Assembly: GCA_008711295.1 (NCBI GenBank)
Contig: VUYV01000625.1
Location: 210,960-274,959 of the forward strand
Reading direction: 5' to 3'
Length of the DNA: 64,000 nt
From: Anarhynchus alexandrinus
Lineage: Eukaryota; Chordata; Aves; Charadriiformes; Charadriidae
Shown here piece by piece: positions 12,571 through 23,830 of this stretch. How positions within the stretch are numbered: the first letter of the stretch is position 1; every line of letters begins with the position of its first letter. The translations under genes and the position numbers were made by a program. The notes under the pieces were generated by a model. That model did not search any database and had not been told where the DNA came from. It was given only the letters and a program-made list of their open reading frames with translations.

Positions 12571-13224
12571 TTTGCTTATTTGAAGAAAACAGTCTGTCAA
12601 AATGAGGATTTGGAAAGGGGAGGGGGGAGCAGGAAGTCTTCCTGTTGGCATTTATTAGAAGGGAAATGAATGTTTTATGTTTAGGGGCCCTGCTGGATAT
12701 GCAGCGCTCGAGGACAGTGGTGTGGTGAAAGCCTCCTGACTTCTTGAGTGCGGGGTGCAAATGTGATCTGGAATAAGCGAGAAAGGGCTAAATATAGAAG
12801 CTGCTGGCTCCCATCCTGCAATGGCGGCTCTGCCCTCGCTGCAGTCCTGGAGGCAGTGAGTTCTGCCTATTGTTCCGGTCACATTCTTGTGTCCCACGAT
12901 GGGGCCTCTGTGATGGAATAAAATGAAGAGAAACAGATGGGAAAACAATAACGCAAGGAACAGGCCCTGAGCTTTGCTGGAAGCTTCCAAAAACCCATAA
13001 ATCCCCAAAAGCATTTGTGCTGGATTAGGGAACTGAAGCAAAGCAAGGGCCAAGTACTTGCTTTCCTGTATCCCATGTGCTCTTGTTGCACAGGGATGGC
13101 TCTCTGTGGGGGCTCTACCTTGTAACAAATGACTGTAGTGGCAACTCTGTTTCTTTAATCTTTTAATTCTGGCAACTTCCCTCACTGTCCTTCCTCCAGA
13201 CTCCCTGACCTTTTTGTCTTGCAG
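12571..13224. other. Spacer between candidate exons
   Basis: This stretch would be an intron, or 3' untranslated sequence, if the flanking candidate exons are real. A purine-rich run (GGGGAGGGGGGAGCAGG) lies near 12615, and an AATAAA at about 12917 sits where a polyadenylation signal for the 12471 exon could be. Nothing else was recognised. Confidence 0.4.
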
Positions 13225-13354
13225 GCCCTGGGATAAAGTGACTGCACAAGGAGCCAGCCCACCTTTCCATCCTTCTCACATACAACAGAGCTGGTGGCAA
13301 GCAAAACATGGTGGGACCCTTGCAAGGCAGTGGTGCAGTCTCTCTGAGTTTCTG
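13225..13354 (+). other. Candidate internal exon (130 nt), both splice sites strong
   Basis: The acceptor ACCTTTTTGTCTTGCAG ends at 13224 and the donor CTG/GTAAGTGCT starts at 13355; both are near consensus. Frame 2 is open across all 43 codons (beginning PWDKVTAQG, ending SLSEFL), and the donor falls at a codon boundary. The peptide is Trp-, Gln- and His-rich and matches no family I know. Of the single isolated candidates this has the best combination of acceptor, donor and open frame, but a 130-nt frame is open by chance often enough that RNA evidence is required. Confidence 0.3.
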
Positions 13355-16300
13355 GTAAGTGCTCTGTAGAATGGAATAACCATTAGTGACTGTGAGCCTC
13401 TGGGAAGGAGAGAGGGACTGACTTGAGCACTGAGCAGGGAACATGACCTGCCAGAAATATCATGTTTGGTGACCACGAAGACATCAGAGTAATTGGAAGT
13501 CCTGACCCAGCCACAGTTCACTTTTTGTTCGTGTTTGAAGTCAGTGTGTGATGTCTTCCTCAGCAGATTGTTGTTATCTATAGTATCCCTTCCTTGAGTG
13601 TGTGTGTGCGCAAAACCCTCGGTGAGCAGCTGGGAGTATGGATGACTCTGGAGGTGAATGAATGAAGTTTGGTGCTTTCTGCAGAACTCTGCCTTACCTT
13701 GCAAAAAGCAAACAACTTGTTTACTCACCTACCTGTCTGTGAATTGGCTTTGCTCACACTCAGCCAAAAACTACAACTGTTTCTTTCCGTAGTAGCTTAT
13801 TTGCTGCTGTCTTTTTGAGATGAAGCAGTTCCCCAGGGGGTCAGACCGATGTTGCAGCTGGCTCAGAGGAAGAGTGTGAGGCAGGGCTGTGGGGAGCAGG
13901 GGACAGGATGGGGGTGAAGTGAAATGAGGTCTTAGTTTGAACCAACCATCTTGTGCAACCTCATCTTTAGGATCTGGGACAGGAAGAACTGCACTCGCTG
14001 AAGCTGTGCTGCTGCAGCTGTGCTGTTACAGCATAGGAGCTAAGTCATTTAAAGCTAGATAGGGATCTATACACCAAGGATCTTTATCCTTGTTAAAATT
14101 CCCCTTTTCTCCCCCTGTTCCTTTCCCCAAGCATATATTCTTTCAGTCACCCTCCTCCCTGATATATTTGCTCTTTCCAACCACTGCTCCATGTGAGGCA
14201 GCTGTTGCTGCTCTGAATGGACAGATATATTCCTATGCAAGCAAAGAAATGGTAAAACTATTCATGTGCTGAAGTGGCTTGGTCCAAAGCTACTGAAACC
14301 AATAGCCAGGCTCACATTCTATTTCATGCCTTTGAATTAGGCTCGATGTTGCTCAGGCAGTTGCGTTGGCAGGATACAGGTTTTCTTACACAGTTTATTA
14401 ACTTTATTGTTCCTTGCACTTGAGTGTGAGAATTTTTTTTATTGACATTATAGTGTTTATACCCTTTTGTTCTTGGTGTACTTGAAATTGCATAGGAACC
14501 ACCAAGTTGCTGGTAAAAAGCGAACTTGAAATTGACACAAAACCCTGTGGTGTGTACAGGGGAGTGAGTGCATTGCTTCCTTTGACCAAGTGTTATGCTG
14601 CCAAACTCGTTTCATATCCTGCATCCCCTGCTGTGCTGCAGCACTGTGATGCAGCTGATGTCCTCTTGTGTCACTGCTTCTACAGCTGGGTATAAAGAGC
14701 ACACCGAACAAAGTGTATTTTGCAGGAGAGGCCAGTAAAGTGGAATTGGCCCCTACTCCAGATGATGTGTTTTCTTGTGCCACCTTGGAGGACTGTCCAA
14801 GCACGCAGAGGACAGGGAACCGCTACTGCCAGCCCCGTGGTGCTACAGGAAATGAATCTTCCTGTTTTGTTACCCACCTCGGTTCTATTTAGGGCGAGCC
14901 CTGCTTCCTGCTGAGAGCTGAACAAGGGACTGATGGAGGTAGATTTCATGAGGAACATGAAATATGTCCTCCTTTCTTTGGGCCTGGAGCCTCTGAGAGC
15001 CTTTTCATGCCATCTGAATGGGATGTGGGAGGAAGCAGGGGAGGAGGAAAAAGACTCCAGGCTGATTTTCTCTTTTAGGATCCGGCTCCCATTCCTGTTG
15101 TCTCAGAGGAGAGTGGTTTACACCACCAGTCAATGACCTTTTCTCAAATGCAAAGTAAATATTTTCTCAGCAGACTAACCATTGTGAAAGGAACAGGAGG
15201 AAGACAGGGAGATGGCAGGTAGCTTTAGGTATCTTAGGTCCAGTATTGCAGAGCTAGGGTGGATAACACCAGTGAAGCCCGCAGGAAGAGACCTCTCTAC
15301 CCTTTAGAGAGGCAACTGTGCAGTCTGTGCAGAGGTGGGGAGAGCAGAGTGTGGCTCACAAACTGAGGAACAAGGAAAGAAAAGTCAGAGTCTTCAGTAG
15401 GTGTGAGCTCACCTATCTCAGAGTTGAAGGAAGGAGATAATCCTCCTGTTTGCCTTGTCTCACTTCTGAGGTACCAGCTAACGTCCTTATGTGTGTAGGC
15501 AGGAGTCACTTTGATCAAATGCAGTTACTGTTAAGAGGAAAAAAAACCAACCCCAAACCAGCACATAGTAGGGGATAAACAGTTGAATCCTCAATTAATC
15601 AGCTGAACACATGGAAGAAAAATGTTTGGGCTTGAATGAAGTATTGAATTCCATTTGGATGGGATGGTGTTCAGTAATGTCACACTGCAATGTTTTGTTT
15701 TGGAAACAAACCAGAGTCGTTTAATCCTTTCTTAACATTGAAGCTATTCTGTAATTTGCAATTTGAAAGTGCAGCTTGGGGGAGCTGATTGCATTTCTCA
15801 GTGCCTGTTCCTTGTGCTACACACAACCCTGTTTGGGGTTTTTTGTGTTCACGCTGTGAGAGCTGGTGGGAAGGTCTGCCTTTTGGAGGCAAGTGAACTG
15901 ATTGATTTCACAAACAAAACTGAATGCGAGCAGAACTATGTTCATGTTCGGTGCCCTGCAGACCCCTTGGCCCTGAGGAATACAGTGATTGGAGGGAGCT
16001 GCTAGGTCTCATTCCTGTTACAGACATGGGCTCTTGGCTAACAGAGACTGGGAGTGACTGTGTGAAAGCAGGAGCCCACCTAAATAGCGATGCTTGTGTT
16101 GTATTGCATATATGGTCTGACTTGCAGGAAGAAGGAAAATTTCCTCCTTTTGTGATTTTGATATAGTATTAAAACTTGCTGTAGCTCAGCCCCCAGATGC
16201 CCACTCCATTTTGGAAATCACAAGTCCTCTTCTGTGCAGTTTTGAAGTAGATTCTCTAGGAGTGCTTTTTCCCTTGATATGGGTAGTTTGGTCTGCTTTA

Positions 16301-16919
16301 GAGCTCTGCACCATATCAAAACAAGCTTATCTTGGAGCAGGAAGGATTCTTGCTGCAGTCCCTCAAGGCCTTATTTTGCTTGTCCCTACACAATCACAGT
16401 GCCTAGCTGGAGGCATTTACTTTTTGGAAAGAGTAGTCAAAGGAGTGACTTGCCGAAGGGCACGGAGGTGCTTGTAAGAGGCAGCGTGAGAGCAGACCAT
16501 AGCTCTCCTGTTGCTGGAGCCAAAGGCTCTGCCATCTGCCAGCTTCTTCCCTGCTTCCTCTTGGAGCCTAAGCCTGACCTAGCACTTGTGTTGTTCATGC
16601 CACTGCAATTTATACTTACAGCCTGGGAATGACCAAATTTGTTGTTCCTTTAGCAGTCATTTAGCTTCTGCAATAGAGAACAGAGAGAAACAAGGTGAGG
16701 CTTGACTTGTTCTATTTATAACTCTAAGCACCTAAAGTGCACGTGGCTGTAATGCCATAGCAGGTACAGCATCGTTTCAACTTTGAGGGATAGAGACTCC
16801 ACCTTCCCGTTATCGAAACGCACTGTAAATGCACGCAGGGCTCCAAGCAGATTGTCTACTGAAGAATCCTTTTTTCTTTCTTTTTTCCTTTTGACACTTA
16901 ATGTTACCTTCAATATCAT
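13355..16919. other. Non-coding stretch, no gene recognised
   Basis: A strong acceptor (GATTTTCTCTTTTAG) ends near 15078 and is followed only by a poor donor (AAAG/TAAAT). A short GGGTCAGACC string at 13838 recalls the reverse complement of one CR1 tail but is not followed convincingly. T-rich patches occur near 16870. Otherwise the sequence is unique. Confidence 0.5.
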
Positions 16920-17800
16920 ATTGATGCATGTGTAGGTTTTAAAAAATAGTAGCTACTGTCCAGTCCATTCTGCCCCTTCCCTTGTAGCAAACTAATCTCT
17001 TGTATGTATGGCCAGAAAAGCAGCTGTGAATGACTTCACCAGATATGGAACAATGGCAAATCCAGCTCATGATGTATGTTAGCAATATGAATAGCTTACC
17101 CCTTTCTCCTGCTCCTTGTCTATCCTGAAAAGAGTAATGGAAAGTTAAAAGAATTATTTAACATAGAATAGATATTTAAAGAAACACTTCTTCCTGTAAA
17201 GCATATGCATGGTTATCGACATTGTAAGGAAGACCATTTTGTCTTTCGCTCCTGAATGATGGGAGCTCATAACGCAGTAAATTACACCAATATAAAAGTT
17301 AATGTACTCAGCTTTAACATGGATATTTTACTGTTATTATCACTATCGAAAGTGACATCCATCACAGTGACACGCACCCAAAATGGGAAAAAAAGCCTGG
17401 TGTAGTTGTGTCTAATAACCCCAATTACAGAGCTCTTCTAATGCCATTTTTATAACAGTTTTGCGGCTCTGTATTATCTCCTATTAACGTGGTTTCTCTC
17501 CTATCTATAAATTTCACAGGATTGCCTCTTCCCCTCCACTTTCCATAATCGCCATTTATTATCCACATGCTTCCCATAAAACAAGGCTATAGGTGACATA
17601 GAGAGATTGATGCTGACCTAGATACAGGCCCACCCCCAGCTTTTTTCTTTCTTTCCCCTCAGCAATAATGTGCTCGTTACAGTGTTGAGGAGGCTTTGTT
17701 AAAAGGTTCAGCTTCTAGCAATTGGTGCTAAAAATAGTCTCATTAGCTGAAACTTTGCTTGATCAGCAAAGGAGCTCCTGGGGAAGAGGTACTGGGATCG
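16920..17800. promoter_or_regulatory. CNE-like island (candidate distal enhancer)
   Basis: The texture changes here to AT-rich, low-repeat sequence packed with developmental transcription-factor-like sites. Examples are CCAATTACAG (homeodomain-like) near 17420, CTATCTATAAAT (MEF2-like) near 17500, CCATTTATTATCC near 17552 and ATATGCAT (octamer-like) near 17203. Isolated CpGs are kept in AT-rich context (ATAACGCAG, ATTAACGTGG, TAATCGCC). This is typical of vertebrate conserved noncoding elements. Conservation is not shown; the call rests on composition and motif density alone. The boundaries are approximate. Confidence 0.4.
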
Positions 17801-20513
17801 ACTCAAGATGTAAATAAACAAGAGGAAACCCCATCCCGCTGCCCTGTCAGCTCCAGGACTAACTCGGACCTGCAAGGCAACATACCAGCAATGCTTTCTG
17901 TCTGTGGCTCTTTGTGAAAGGAGGCTTCTCCATTCTCACTGCCTAGAGTAACTGTGTACGTGGTGATGATTTTGCTCACATAGCTTGGGGGATTTATTTT
18001 AATGTTCCCACACTGAGCCTTTTCCATGGGCAGCTGAATACTCTGCAGGCCTTGCAAGGCTACAGCACTTGTAAGTGCTCCTGGGGGCTTCCAGTACTGA
18101 AAAGCAGTCCCCTCTTGGAGGGGACAGGTATGGAGCAGTCCCTGGCTCACTGAAGTCAAGGGATTTCGGATAATCTGCGCTGGGCTGCTGGCTGCTTTGC
18201 TGTGTCTCTTTCCAAACAGCTTTGTGCAATTCTGTGCATTTCCCTGGAGTCTGCTGGGGCTTCCCAACACAAGCAGCTCATTTCTGCCTGCCTGGGCTTC
18301 AAGAAGTGCAGGAGAGTGCACTTGTTCCCTCTGCATCACTCCCTGGGCCAAAGGCCCTGCCAAGCAGGACACATCTGTGACATCTGTGGAAACCTGGGGC
18401 AGCTGTGCAGGTTGGGGATCCTGAGGAGTGGCCGGGTAGTGCCCAAGGAGAAGGGAAAACTACTTTCTTTCCCAGGATTCAGTTAACTTTGTTTTCTGTC
18501 CTCCCATTGCTGAGAAAGCTTGGCCCTGTTGGCCAACACGAGTAAGGGGGCAGTGGGTTTCTGCAGCTCCAACTTGCTTGCCCTATGCCAGCCTTGCATT
18601 TGCTGTCCTAGGAGACTCTTCTGCATAGCAAAGGATATCTCATTATCTCTCGTCCAAAAGGGAAATGCAACTTGTAGAGTAATTATCTCTGCCATCCTCG
18701 CTGCCTTATTTCTTACCATGTTAGCATACTCATAATTAACCACAAAGCCTTTTTGGTTTTTTTTCCCCTCCTTCCTCCCAGTTCTTACAGTTGCGCTGCA
18801 CTGAGCAACTGAGGCATGTTTGAAATAAAGCTCTGCCTGTTTCTACCTACTTTGAACTGAGTTTAACTCTGCCCTTTGGTGAAAACCAAAGGGAAAGGTC
18901 CAGCTCCCCTAAATGGGAGGAAGCATGGGAGGGAGCTGGCAGCAGGCTCTTCTCCTCTTTCTGCTTGTCCTTGTCTCTCATTTGCCAGTCAGACTGTGAC
19001 ATGAGCCCTGTACAAAGACCTGTTTTTTTGGGAAGACCTTTGCAAGCCATCCATGATGAGGTTGTCCAGGCAGCTGGCATGGGCTGCCCACATGATGCTG
19101 CTAGAAGAAGCATGTGGCCCTTGAATTACAGCTCTATTTATCCTACCAGATTTTTGAGGAATATGATTTGTGGTTCCTTCAGGGAATTTTTGTAGTTTAC
19201 AAGTGTGGGTTTCTTAGTACCCTTACTTTGTTTTTGTCAGCATTAGTAATGAAAAAAAAATCAATGAAGAATAACTCTGAGCCTGCTTTGGTAAATGGGC
19301 TGTGCTTTGGTTAGTGAGAGGAAAACTTACACTGAATGCCGTGTTATTAATGAACCATTGGTTTGATTGTCTCATTACTACCCTGAAACATTGCTTATAT
19401 GACCAATACATAAAACTTTTGTATGTGTGGATATATCCAGCAACATAAGGGATGCAAAAGCATTTCTGAAGGCCCCTCAGTGGCCACCAGACTGAACATC
19501 CTCCAAAACTTATTGCTGATTCAATTTAGCTGGGGCATTCCCAGGAAAAGCTTGTTTTCTCCACTGTTTTTCCTGCCTCTTCCCATAGCAGTGGTGGGAG
19601 ACTGGGGAGCAGCTTGAGTGATTACTGGTAACTATCCGTCATTCTTGTGAGCCTGATTCTGGGGCTGCACCTTGGCTTGGGGATTGTACGTGATATGGCT
19701 GTGCAGGGGTAGAGCCAAGGACTCATGACAGCCATCCCAGGGCTGTGAAGGCTGCGGATGCTTCTGTCAAATTGTGGCTCTGCAGAGCAGGACCCCCTCT
19801 TTCTCCTCCCCAAGAGTCCAGGAAACCACCAGAGGAAGAGAAGTCACCGTTCACAGACAAGGATCAGCACGAATAGGTGGGCTGGGAGGCAGCTGGGCTG
19901 CCCCTGTTCACCTCGGTGCTGTCAGCCCTGCTCTTTTTGACCAGAGCTGCATAAGCTCACTGGCCCTCAGGCTGCAGCCAGAGCAGTGTGCTGGAAAGGG
20001 CCTGCTCTGGTCTCCTTGCCAAAGAGTCCCTGGTCTGGCTCAGACCACCATGGCTGTGAGGTCCCTTGCTGCCAACTGCATGTTTGGGCGAGGGAGGATC
20101 TCTCCATGCAGCAGGACACTAAGCAAAGGAAGGAAGTGTCTTCAGGCTGGGTGGCTGCCTGGACTCCCTGAGCAGTTACTCAGGCTGTCTGACAGCAGCA
20201 AAGAGTATGTCATTACCATACTTCCTCGTTTGATATGGCCTCTCCACGATCTGCCATGTGGGCTCGTGAGCCCAGGCAGGAAGAATAATTACTGTACAGC
20301 CAGATGGTTTCATTTTTTTTCAGGGAGATTAATTAGCTAGCATCGACTGGCCCAGCCCCGGCATCTGAGAAACAAGTACTTATGGCAACAAATGAGCTGT
20401 CAGTTGTCCCCTCCTGAGCCTGCTGAAGGAGTTCAATGGACTTTTCCTCAGGCTTTTGAACCTAGGTGGTGTGTGCTGACATATGTTACCTGTCTCAGTT
20501 CTTGAGGTGTCTG
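17801..20513. other. Non-coding stretch, two long frames judged spurious
   Basis: The two longest open frames of the window lie here (17803-18372 minus, 189 codons; 19774-20340 plus, 188 codons). Both translate to biased, domain-free sequence and start at arbitrary points, so I do not call them genes. The stretch also contains the perfect hairpin at 18872-18893. No transposon was recognised. Confidence 0.5.
18872..18893. repeat. Perfect 9-bp inverted repeat with GAAA loop
   Basis: CCCTTTGGT, GAAA, ACCAAAGGG form nine uninterrupted base pairs closed by a GNRA-type tetraloop when read on the plus strand (TTTC on the other). This is very compact for DNA of this kind. It is too short for a microRNA precursor. 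It may be chance or a structured RNA element if transcribed. Confidence 0.85.
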
Positions 20514-20656
20514 TTGAAGCTTGTGTGATGGGCATGTAGGTGTGTTAAGGGAGGATTGACCAGAGTTTGGGTATATTTTCAGGATCCTCTGCATCTGTGA
20601 GGAACAGTTCTGCTGCCAACTTCACCATACCCCTTCTTCCTCCACAGAGGAAAGAC
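20514..20656 (+). repeat. Direct duplication, copy A (about 143 bp)
   Basis: This segment matches 20961-21104 in the same orientation at roughly 87% identity by eye (about 18 substitutions and one single-base indel). Both copies run from TTGAAGCT through GTGATGGGCATGTAGGTGTG and CCAGAGTTTGGGTA to CCACAGAGGAAAGAC. The starts are 447 bp apart. Weaker similarity upstream (TGCTGAAGG..AATGGA at 20421 and 20899) suggests that the original duplication was longer and that copy A carries about 30 extra bases. It matches no transposon I know. Confidence 0.9.
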
Positions 20657-20773
20657 TTCTGAACCTGCTGAGAGTTGCCCAGTCATGTGGGACAGTCGCA
20701 GGGACGTGACTACAGAGAAGTGCATATGCTTGTCTCCCCCACAGCTCTGCAGAAGTGCTCCCAATAGCTATCA
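20648..20773 (+). other. Candidate internal exon (126 nt) starting in duplication copy A
   Basis: The acceptor CCCCTTCTTCCTCCACAG ends at 20647 and the donor TATCA/GTAAGTAAGT starts at 20774. Frame 2 is open across the whole segment (beginning GKTSEPAESCPVMW). The acceptor lies in the duplicated block, so copy B carries a matching acceptor (CTTCCTGCCACAG, ending near 21095) but no equivalent donor. No family is recognised. It could be a noncoding exon or a chance pair. Confidence 0.25.
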
Positions 20774-20960
20774 GTAAGTAAGTCTTTAGAGTATGAATTT
20801 CTTGGGTCAGGCACTGTACAGCTCATGCCTTGTTGGGCCTTAATGAATGGGAAATGGCATCTGGAAAAGCTGCAAACTTGGCTGTACTAAGCAGATGGTG
20901 CTGAAGGTGAAAAATGGATTTACAGACTATTCTTTCAAGCCAAGGTTTGATTTGGAGATG
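20657..20960. other. Spacer between duplication copies
   Basis: About 300 bp separate copies A and B. The first third is the candidate exon at 20648-20773. The rest is AT-richer unique sequence whose last 60 bp or so shows weak similarity to the sequence upstream of copy A, supporting a longer ancestral duplication. Confidence 0.5.
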
Positions 20961-21104
20961 TTGAAGCTCATGTGATGGGCATGTAGGTGTGTTGAGAGAG
21001 GTTTGACCAGAGTTTGGGTACAATTTCAGGATCCCCTGCCTCTATAAGGAACAGCTCTGATGCCAACTTTGCGATGCCCCCTCTTCCTGCCACAGAGGAA
21101 AGAC
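20961..21104 (+). repeat. Direct duplication, copy B (about 144 bp)
   Basis: This is the partner of 20514-20656. Differences are mostly transitions, as expected for an old duplication drifting neutrally. The splice-acceptor-like CCACAG and the following AGGAAAGAC are identical in both copies. On the minus strand the same frame is open in both copies; this is probably coincidence over such a short span, but it can be tested. Confidence 0.9.
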
Positions 21105-21879
21105 ACTGAAATAGGTGTTCCTGCCAAGCTGGAGATTTTATTGCAATTGCTGTATTGGGAAGAAAGACTACATAATGCCCTTGGAGCTTCAGAAACAAAA
21201 GGTTCAGTGATGCCACAGCTTCCCATGTGTTTGTTCGGATATCTGAATCTGTGCCCAGTGCTGGAGCACATGGACCTGTCTGCTCAGTTCCTCGCTCATG
21301 GGCAGTGAGGTTTAGCTCCTTCCCTTTGTGCAAGTCTCCTCTTGTTTCCTGTACCCATTTATGACCTCTTGGGAGGGCTGGAAGCCCCAGGGTTTTCCCT
21401 TGAGGGACAATTGCTCATCCTTGAATAAGATGTTTACTCTTGCCTGTAATTGCATAGGGCTTGAGCAGCGCCAAACCCCAACTGTGCTTCCTTCCCATCT
21501 CATTGCTTTCATGTAGAGACATGGGTGTGTGAATTGCTTGGGGAGGTTCAAGTTGTGGCATGATAAGCTCCATCTCCAGGCACTTTCCCAATCTAGTTTG
21601 TCAGGAGCAGGTTCTGCTTCTTATTGTCCGTTCATTGCAATCCCCAGTGTACATCAGGGTCTCCTGGCCTTCCTCCATTGCCCTACCCACCTCTGGCTCA
21701 CAGTACATTGAGGAACCAGTTACTGGTTTTAAAATCAGAGGAGAGGCATAATTTATTCCACTTTGAAAAAGGGGGAGGTTTGGAGCAATGGAAGGGAAAG
21801 GACCATGGGTCTGTTCCAGTATTTATTTTGCTTATTGGAAAACAAAAACATTTACCAGGCTGCTTTCAGAAACCAGCAA
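21105..21879. other. Non-coding stretch, nothing recognised
   Basis: Unique-looking sequence with short chance frames only. No repeats, splice-site pairs or unusual composition were seen. Confidence 0.55.
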
Positions 21880-22159
21880 TCCATAAGCTTGGTTTTCATT
21901 AAAAAGGCGGTCATTGTTTTTCCCCTGAGGATTTAGTGACATTTTTCAAAATTTTCTGTGCACAATAATTGTATTTTTTTATCAAATTTTGTTCTGACTT
22001 TGTGACCGCAATAAAGTTTAGGAAACTATTATTTATTATGGGTTAAAAAATATTCTATGAATCTGACTGCTTTCCTTGATTACTGGATCATACTGTGATT
22101 CTTCCCCCAGCTGCAAAACAGCATTGTAAATGCTGCTTTCAGACGCTGTAGGAAGTTTT
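21880..22159. promoter_or_regulatory. CNE-like island, AT-rich
   Basis: This segment has dense AT-rich motifs (GCACAATAATTGTA, CTATTATTTATTATGGG, TTACTGGATCA) and retained CpGs in AT context (AAAGGCGGTCA, GACCGCAATAAAG). The nearby CNE-like segments at 23.4 and 25.9 kb have a similar look. A single TATTCTATGAATC near 22050 also recalls a CR1 terminal octamer, so an exapted CR1 end is an alternative. Conservation was not tested. Confidence 0.3.
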
Positions 22160-23369
22160 GAAAATGGCTTGGAGAGCTGTCTCTATCATCTATTGCTCAG
22201 CTCTGTTGCTGGGACCCTGACAGAGAAACTTATGGGTAGATGCCACAGGGAGAGAGAGAAGGTGGTATCTGAGCCCCCTCCTCCTTCAAGGTCTGTCTCT
22301 TTTCTCTGTCTTCCCCACACTCCAGAAATGGAGGTGTTTGCTTCTGGTGTTTTAGTTGTACCTTCAACGGAGTTCAGTGTTGGTCAGAAGTTAGGGACTA
22401 AACTTCTCTCCAGCCCTTTTTTTTTTTTTTTTTCTTTTTTGAGATGTTTCTTCTTGTAACACTTCAGAACTGAAAAATAAGGTGTCCTGGTGACAGTGTT
22501 AAAAGTCCTCCTGCAAAGCAAACCCTAATACTTCCATATTAGCAGACTCCAGAGGCTATTTAGCATTGCTTCAAGGATGGGGGTAGGGGTGAGAGAAGAA
22601 GGTTTCCTCTTGAAAGGGGATCTTTCAAGATCTGTGCTTGCTTTGGAGAGAGGGAGTTCACCTTTGGGAGCACCAGAGAAGATCTGGAGATGGGGAGGTG
22701 ACCTCCAGAGACACTAGAGGTCTGGTGTTTGCTGTATCCTGGTCTCCAACTCCCAAAAAGCATGTGAGCAGTAGGTCAGGGGAATACCTAGAGGTCAGGC
22801 ATCCTAAGGGTCCTGTGTCCCCTGAGTACAGGCTCAGTGAAGCTACCCATGCATCGGACCAATGTAGATCATGTGTGCTCATATCGAGGGGAAGTACCTC
22901 TTAGATGGAGGGGGCTGCTTAGCTTCCAGGCTTGATGTGCTGCTGAGATGGGGAAGGTATGGCTGTCTTCTAGGAGCTGAACTGGAGCTGTCAAGTCACT
23001 GATCAGCCTACAGGGAATGGTGGCTGTAGGCCACTATTTACCTCAACTACATCTGAGCTCTGGACTGTGAGTGCACAGTACGCATCTTGTTACCAGTCAG
23101 CTGAGTCCTACAGCATAACCCTGTCTTTGCTAGAGAAGCCCTGGGGTATCCTCTAAGGCACCTGAGAGATGGTCAGGTTAAGTTAACAAAATAACCTCTG
23201 CATGGATTCTTTTCTTCATCCCAGCCCCAGAGGGACTGTTGCCTTTCTGTTCTCCTGGGACACATGGTGGCATTTCATTCCTCTGAGGTCAACTGATTGT
23301 GGCCTTGACCTACCAGAGAACATGAATTCATCACTGCTTTACAGTGAGACTGGAGGGTTTTTAAAGAAC
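22160..23369. other. Non-coding stretch with T17 tract
   Basis: A T17 tract at 22417-22433 is followed by C and T6. The rest is unique sequence with chance frames. No gene or transposon was recognised. Confidence 0.55.
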
Positions 23370-23830
23370 ATGCCATAATTCATCCATGGTTATGGATTAT
23401 AAGGCATAAGTGATCAAGTAAAATCTATGACGCATCATACAGGAGGGAACTGTGAGCTGCTGTTAATCCTAGCAAGAGCAGCAAATGACTGTGTGAGATG
23501 GAAGACCATAGAGAAAAGAGCCTAAATGTATTTATCTGTTTCCCATTTGTGCCTGCAACAGACATCTTAAGGCACAACATTTTTTTTAAAATCCAGCTTC
23601 CTTTTCAGTTTATGGCCTGAACTTTTATAACTGTGTATGTAAATAATGCACAAAACATCTTGACTATTCTCCTGCATGTTAAACTGCCACAGCCAGTGTA
23701 ATTGCTTGCAAATATTGTGTGCAACAGCAAGAGAAAAATCGGGTTTGCTCTGTATTTATTGCATTTCACTCAGTTTAGCCACTGGAAGCAGCTTGAGTCA
23801 GCTTTGCTTCATCTCTCTCACACCCTTAAC
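23370..23830. promoter_or_regulatory. CNE-like island
   Basis: This is low-repeat, AT-rich sequence with many developmental-type sites: CATAATTCATCC, GGATTATAAGG (OTX/PITX-like GGATTA), TGACGCATCAT (AP-1/CRE-like) near 23430, CTTTTATAAC, and GCAAATATTGTGTGC. It resembles vertebrate enhancers in texture. There is no direct evidence of conservation or activity. Confidence 0.35.

Noticed and set aside
13276..13728. 150-codon open frame, minus strand
   Set aside because: It overlaps the plus-strand candidate exon, includes a simple GT-derived HTHTQG stretch and has no domain.
13838..13866. GGGTCAGACC followed by GGCTCAG, resembling a minus-strand CR1 tail
   Set aside because: Only short partial agreement, and the next expected CR1 blocks are absent on either side.
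17803..18372. Longest open frame in the window, 189 codons, minus strand
   Set aside because: No domain, signal or repeat pattern; composition reflects local base content. It lies next to a noncoding island and has no splice or promoter context. A frame of this length is expected by chance in 64 kb.
19774..20340. 188-codon open frame, plus strand
   Set aside because: Arbitrary start, Ser/Leu/Arg/Gly-rich translation with no recognisable family, and overlapped by another chance frame.
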